8,155 nucleotides of DNA from Minisyncoccota bacterium (GTDB lineage Bacteria > Patescibacteriota > Minisyncoccia > Minisyncoccales > UBA5738), in assembly GCA_025453415.1 (NCBI GenBank), contig JALOQL010000042.1:1-8155 (forward strand), in the 5' to 3' direction. The notes beneath the pieces are model-generated. The model saw only the letters and a program-made list of their open reading frames with translations, was not told the origin of the DNA and did not search any database. A program made the translations under genes and the position numbers. Of this stretch, positions 5,493 through 8,155 are shown one piece after another; positions within the stretch are counted from its first letter, which is position 1, and each line of letters begins with the position of its first letter.

Positions 5493-5544
5493 GAATTCGG
5501 GAGGTTTGACCTCGAGAATTTTTGAGGTCAATCCTCACGAATTC
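5493..5544. repeat. Hairpin element D in the purE leader
   Basis: Arms of 21 bases (5493-5513 and 5524-5544) with a 10-base loop; 19 of 21 positions pair. The outer stem GAATTCG/CGAATTC is followed by a G-A mismatch (5500/5537). The core GAGGTTTGACCTC (5501-5513) pairs with GAGGTCAATCCTC (5524-5536), with the conserved T-T mismatch at 5505/5532. The core is identical to that of element B, while the outer stem is unrelated in sequence yet still pairs. It lies between the likely purE promoter and ATG. Confidence 0.9.
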
Positions 5545-5572
5545 GATTGCCCCCAATGTAAACGATTATAAT

Positions 5573-5600
5573 ATCGTACCAGAAAACCCTTGCCGGTCAA
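5573..5600 (-). promoter_or_regulatory. Candidate promoter of purE-purB-purC
   Basis: Leftward: -35 TTGACC (5600-5595), 16-base spacer, extended -10 TGGTACGAT with hexamer TACGAT (5578-5573). A perfect TATAAT follows at 5570-5565, but without a -35 at proper spacing. The leader would be about 100 bases and contain hairpin D. It lies back to back with the rightward promoter at 5636-5664. The rest of 5469-5755 holds no gene that I can support. Confidence 0.5.
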
Positions 5601-5635
5601 ACACCAACACACATTGAAATCGCCGAATATAAAAC

Positions 5636-5664
5636 TTGACAATCAATTTATTTAATGTTATTAA
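5636..5664 (+). promoter_or_regulatory. Promoter of the 197-residue gene
   Basis: Consensus -35 TTGACA (5636-5641), 17-base spacer, -10 TATTAA (5659-5664) preceded by TGT, giving an extended -10. The expected start near 5671 gives a leader of about 85 bases. This is the best -35 match in the window. Confidence 0.72.
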
Positions 5665-5680
5665 GTTTTTAATGAAAAAG

Positions 5681-5752
5681 AGGCCTTAGCTTATCTTCGG
5701 CCTTAATAGGTACAGAACATTGAACAATTGAATGGGCTAAGCCCTGGAGGAG
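5681..5752 (+). promoter_or_regulatory. Structured leader and strong ribosome binding site
   Basis: The leader contains AGGCC (5681-5685) pairing with GGCCT (5699-5703). It also contains GGGCTAAGCCC (5734-5744), directly in front of GGAGGAG (5746-5752), a strong Shine-Dalgarno ending 3 bases before the ATG. CTTAGC (5685-5690) can instead pair with GCTAAG (5736-5741), so two folds compete. I match it to no known riboswitch class. The RBS is clear; regulation is a guess. Confidence 0.4.
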
Positions 5753-5755
5753 AAA

Positions 5756-6349
5756 ATGTATTACAATGGAAGGTTTGTGGTCGATGATTTTGTTTTGCTC
5801 CATGTGATCGGCGCGGCGATCGTGATTCTCATTTTTGGACTGACAGTAAGACGCTATCGAAACAAAAGCACCGAAAATGATGAAATGCTCGCCATGTATC
5901 GTGAACAGTCCGCGGAAAAAAACCAGGAAATCCAAAAAAAAGGAGTTGAAATTAACGCGCTTGAAAAAAACGCAGAGGATCAACGAGAAGAAATCGAAAA
6001 CAACAATCTCGTGATGAGCGAGTTAAGGCAAACAATGGGGTTGGTACTCCATCTGCCTAGGCTTGGCGCAGTCATTGGTGTTGATTATTGCCTGGATAAT
6101 CTTTCCGAGGAATGCATCCTAGTCCATGGACTTGACGGAATAGATTTAAGCGCCAGAAAAATACAAATCTTCTACAACGGCGAAGAAGAGAAAACAAAAG
6201 TTTTGGCTTTTAATCCCTGGAGCAAATTCACTCAGGCAAAGCTTTCTCCGGAAGACTCGGCGAAAGAACTGGTTGATTTCATTCGGCTCCTTGCAAAACA
6301 AACGCTTGAAGAAGCGGCCGAAAACAAAAAGGCTGCTGAAGATAAATAA
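5756..6349 (+). CDS. Membrane-anchored coiled-coil protein of unknown function
   Basis: I do not recognise the family. The 197-residue protein has one N-terminal membrane segment (about 12-31, VLLHVIGAAIVILIFGLTV) followed by RRYRNK, so the rest should be cytoplasmic by the positive-inside rule. Residues about 40-92 are charged and heptad-like (EKNQEIQKKGVEINALEK), a probable coiled coil. Residues about 93-165 look like a small mixed alpha/beta domain (LGAVIGVDYCLDNLSEE, LDGIDLSARKIQIFYNGEE). The tail is helical and rich in Ala, Glu and Lys. The start is set by GGAGGAG 3 bases upstream of the ATG. The gene is more AT-rich than the glycosyltransferase after it, with several A-runs of seven or eight bases. 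It has its own promoter and lies divergent to purE. Confidence 0.8.
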   Translation: MYYNGRFVVDDFVLLHVIGAAIVILIFGLTVRRYRNKSTENDEMLAMYREQSAEKNQEIQKKGVEINALEKNAEDQREEIENNNLVMSELRQTMGLVLHLPRLGAVIGVDYCLDNLSEECILVHGLDGIDLSARKIQIFYNGEEEKTKVLAFNPWSKFTQAKLSPEDSAKELVDFIRLLAKQTLEEAAENKKAAEDK

Positions 6350-6406
6350 GAAGACGCGCCCTGTTTCAAGTTTATCTTTTTTTATTTTATAAACCACCAT
6401 CAAGCC

Positions 6407-6595
6407 ATGAAGGTTCTTTTTTGTTACGCGGACGCGTCCTTTCATAATAAATTCATCGGACAAAGGATAGAATCGATATACGGACGGCCAATGGACAGAC
6501 CGACGTCCAATAAAAAGCGAATGGGGCTCGGCTCTGGCTCCGGCATCCAGCCAACCACCGGAGCCATAGCCGGATCCGTTTCGCCACAACCATGA
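6407..6595 (+). CDS. Doubtful small ORF overlapping the glycosyltransferase start
   Basis: A 62-codon frame opening MKVLFCYADASFHNKFIGQR and ending in a Gly/Ser-rich stretch (GLGSGSG). Its TGA overlaps the glycosyltransferase ATG as ATGA, a layout typical of translational coupling, and the next gene has no Shine-Dalgarno of its own. Against it: no Shine-Dalgarno before its own ATG, no family I recognise, low-complexity C-terminus, and a strong inverted repeat (6530-6571) within it. It may be a small leader peptide or just an open stretch in the 242-base gap at 6350-6591. A weak promoter-like pair, TTGTTA (6421-6426), 16 bases, CATAAT (6443-6448), lies inside it; if that is used, this frame is not translated in full. 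Confidence 0.3.
   Translation: MKVLFCYADASFHNKFIGQRIESIYGRPMDRPTSNKKRMGLGSGSGIQPTTGAIAGSVSPQP
6530..6571. repeat. Inverted repeat 20 bases upstream of the GT2 start
   Basis: GGCTCTGGCTCCGG (6530-6543) pairs with CCGGAGCCATAGCC (6558-6571) at 13 of 14 positions over a 14-base loop. It is GC-rich, is not followed by a T-tract, and ends 20 bases before the glycosyltransferase ATG. It could shape translation or transcript stability. It does not share the GAGG-N5-CCTC core of elements A to D. Confidence 0.65.
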
Positions 6596-7614
6596 ATGAA
6601 CTGTCTTTTGCGATACTTATCCCCTGCCACAACGAAGAGAAGACCATCGCAAAATGCGTCCTCTCCTGCCTGGAGCAGACCCGGCCGGCAAAACAGATTA
6701 TTGTTGTCGATGACGGCAGCACGGACAACAGCGTCGCCATCCTGGAAGGTTTCGGCAACGCGATACAGCTGATCCGGCTGGCGCAAAACACCGGCAACAA
6801 AAGCCATGTCCAGCAGATCGGCCTGCGGTATGTCGACAGCGACATTTTCATCTGCACCGACAGCGACAGTATTTTGGACAAGCATTTCATCGAACGCATC
6901 GCCCCGCATTTTGACAGCAAAAAAATATTGGCCGCGGCCGGCTACGTAATAAGCCTTAAGCACAACTGGCTGACCGCTTTGCGCGAGATCGATTACGTCA
7001 TCGGCCAGGACGTCTACAAAACCGCGCAATCCAATATCAGCTTCCTTTTTGTGATTCCCGGATGTGCCGCGGCTTTTAGGACAGACTATTTCAGCAAGAT
7101 CGTGACCTTTGACCACGATACCCTGACCGAAGACCTTGATTTCACTTATAAATTCAACGGCCAAAGGGATTCCATCGCTTACGAAAAAACGGCCTTGGTT
7201 TATACCCAGGACCCGTCGGATCTGTTCTCGTACATCAAACAAATGCGCCGTTGGTACGCCGGCGGCTGGCAGAACCTGATAAAGCATCGCCGCATATTAA
7301 AAGAACGTCCGGCCGCGGCATTCGAATTGTCGCTGATGTATGTCGAAGGACTGGCCTTTCCCGCGGTAATGATCGGCATGCCGGTAGTGAACATCGAGCT
7401 TTATACCAATCTACTGACGGCCTACATCGCGGTAACCGTTTGCCTGGCCGCATTTGCCGCATTCATGCGGCGGCGCACCGACATGCTGCTGGTGGCGCCG
7501 CTCTACATCGTGACTTCCTATATCAACCTGTACGTATTCTTCGAACAATTCGTTAAAGAAGTGCTCCTGCGGAAAAAAAACATGGTCTGGTTTTCCCCGA
7601 AGCGCCATATCTAG
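6592..7614 (+). CDS. Membrane GT2 glycosyltransferase (cellulose/hyaluronan/PgaC synthase type)
   Basis: Family 2 transferase of 340 residues that uses a nucleotide-sugar donor at the inner face of the membrane, probably to build an envelope or extracellular polysaccharide. The GT-A domain opens at once with ILIPCHNEEKTI (8-19), which fixes the start. DDGSTD (40-45) binds the nucleotide, DSD (90-92) is the metal-binding DxD, PGCAAAFR (156-163) is an acceptor-site block, TED (179-181) holds the catalytic base, and QMRRW (217-221) is the QxxRW motif of processive synthases. Three hydrophobic segments follow (about 245-270, 276-297, 300-322). The length is short for cellulose or hyaluronan synthase: there are no N-terminal membrane helices. 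Sugar and linkage cannot be read from sequence. Ten bases separate it from the next gene. Confidence 0.93.
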   Translation: MNELSFAILIPCHNEEKTIAKCVLSCLEQTRPAKQIIVVDDGSTDNSVAILEGFGNAIQLIRLAQNTGNKSHVQQIGLRYVDSDIFICTDSDSILDKHFIERIAPHFDSKKILAAAGYVISLKHNWLTALREIDYVIGQDVYKTAQSNISFLFVIPGCAAAFRTDYFSKIVTFDHDTLTEDLDFTYKFNGQRDSIAYEKTALVYTQDPSDLFSYIKQMRRWYAGGWQNLIKHRRILKERPAAAFELSLMYVEGLAFPAVMIGMPVVNIELYTNLLTAYIAVTVCLAAFAAFMRRRTDMLLVAPLYIVTSYINLYVFFEQFVKEVLLRKKNMVWFSPKRHI

Positions 7615-7624
7615 CAACACAAAT

Positions 7625-8155
7625 ATGCAAGCACCAAGCGGACTTTCATTTTTATCGCATATCGCCATCAATATCTATTTTTTCCTGAAAGGGAAGTTCT
7701 CCGCGCGAATAGGCAGCCGGGCGGCAACGCCTGGGCCCCTGGCCAGCGCGGCCGCCGGAACATGTACCGCCATAATTCTGGCGATCGCATTATTCAATAT
7801 TTACGCCTTCTGGACCACGGCTTACTACGGCGCGACAAACAGCCCCAACCTCGAGCTGGCAAGCGCCGCGGTCGCGGTCGAAGCAGCCGAGGAAAAAACC
7901 AACGTTTCCGAAAAACCGCCAGTTTGCTCGGCGGTCGCGGCCTCATTATCCGCAGTCCGACCCAACGTCGGCGGAAACGAAAAAACCGCGCCGGCAACTC
8001 TTGCCGTCACGATCGAGAAAGGCCAAACATTATGGGAAGCAACTCGCCGCTTATTGTTGGAATCGATCGGCGGCGACCCCTGCGCCAATAACGAAGACCC
8101 GGTTCTTTGCCAAGCCGCGATTCCACGATCTGGTTCTGAGACCCAGGCGGCTACC
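7625..8155 (+). CDS. Type II membrane protein with LysM-like segment (partial, runs off the right edge)
   Basis: Open from ATG 7625 to the window end (177 codons, no stop), 10 bases after the glycosyltransferase stop and so probably in the same operon. Residues about 43-63 form one membrane segment (AAGTCTAIILAIALFNIYAF); the preceding part is short and basic (LKGKFSARIGSR), predicting a cytoplasmic N-terminus and an exported remainder. Residues about 70-125 are Ala/Val/Glu-rich and linker-like. TIEKGQTLWEATRRLL (129-144) resembles the opening of a LysM module (V-x-x-G-D-T-L-W-x-I-A), which would bind peptidoglycan or a related glycan. CANNEDPVLC (153-162) has two cysteines that could pair. 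Only part of a LysM is visible before the edge, so that assignment is tentative. No Shine-Dalgarno. Confidence 0.75.
   Translation, partial: MQAPSGLSFLSHIAINIYFFLKGKFSARIGSRAATPGPLASAAAGTCTAIILAIALFNIYAFWTTAYYGATNSPNLELASAAVAVEAAEEKTNVSEKPPVCSAVAASLSAVRPNVGGNEKTAPATLAVTIEKGQTLWEATRRLLLESIGGDPCANNEDPVLCQAAIPRSGSETQAAT

Noticed and set aside
7..5544. Hairpin family as a CRISPR array
   Set aside because: The copies are kilobases apart, lie in different intergenic regions and have no regular spacers or cas genes.
7..5544. Hairpin family as CIRCE or another known heat-shock operator
   Set aside because: The core GAGG-N5-CCTC has no match to TTAGCACTC-N9-GAGTGCTAA, and two copies belong to purine genes.
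5469..5755. Purine (PurR) operator or purine riboswitch in front of purE
   Set aside because: I see no PUR-box pair and no conserved purine-riboswitch core; only the promoters and hairpin D are supported.
5936..5971. Programmed frameshift at the A-runs in the 197-residue gene
   Set aside because: The A-runs are in AAA-Lys-rich coiled-coil coding sequence, the frame stays open through them, and no alternative frame or stimulatory structure is evident.
5669..5983. 104-codon minus-strand frame
   Set aside because: Covers the promoter-leader region and the start of the 197-residue gene in antisense; the Phe-rich product has no support.
6442..7287. 281-codon open frame on the minus strand
   Set aside because: It lies antisense to the glycosyltransferase, which carries a full set of family motifs. 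The minus frame has no recognisable domain and is explained by the codon bias of the real gene.

Overview
The window looks like a chromosomal segment of a Candidate Phyla Radiation (Patescibacteria/Parcubacteria-like) bacterium. This is inferred from a HrcA of only 235 residues, compact operons with overlapping genes, near absence of Shine-Dalgarno sequences, a DUF2283/DUF4258 pair and divergent long purine enzymes. No rRNA or marker gene settles the taxonomy. purE ends in TGA, so TGA is a stop here (not the Gracilibacteria/Absconditabacteria code).

Left part, minus strand (1-5468). Transcription runs leftwards. The heat-shock operon hrcA-grpE lies at 65-1277; dnaK presumably follows beyond the left edge. 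Its promoter (1384-1411) is overlapped by a variant CIRCE operator (1401-1427). Upstream sits a small cassette: DUF4258 and DUF2283 genes with their own promoter and terminator, bracketed by two 32-bp direct copies of the CIRCE-containing sequence (1398-1429 and 2008-2039). Next come an unknown 100-residue gene with its own promoter and then the purine operon purE-purB-purC (5468 to 2482). That operon encodes three consecutive steps of de novo IMP synthesis, from AIR to AICAR, and ends in a hairpin at 2443-2459.

Centre (5469-5755). This is a divergent intergenic region with back-to-back promoters for purE (leftwards) and for a 197-residue membrane-anchored coiled-coil protein (rightwards).

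Right part, plus strand (5756-8155). It holds the 197-residue unknown protein, a doubtful 62-residue ORF that overlaps the next start as ATGA, a membrane GT2 glycosyltransferase of the cellulose/hyaluronan/PgaC synthase type, and a gene cut by the right edge that encodes a type II membrane protein with a LysM-like segment. The last two suggest an envelope-polysaccharide locus.

The most unusual signal is a family of four intergenic hairpins (7-58, 1299-1353, 4889-4930, 5493-5544). Each arm carries a 13-base pseudo-palindrome of the type GAGG-N5-CCTC or a close variant, and each stem keeps a T-T mismatch at the same place while the surrounding pairs vary with compensation. They lie in the hrcA and purE leaders, in the purE-purB gap and just after grpE. 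They resemble a REP/MITE-like dispersed element, or conserved mRNA structures, that I cannot assign to a described family.
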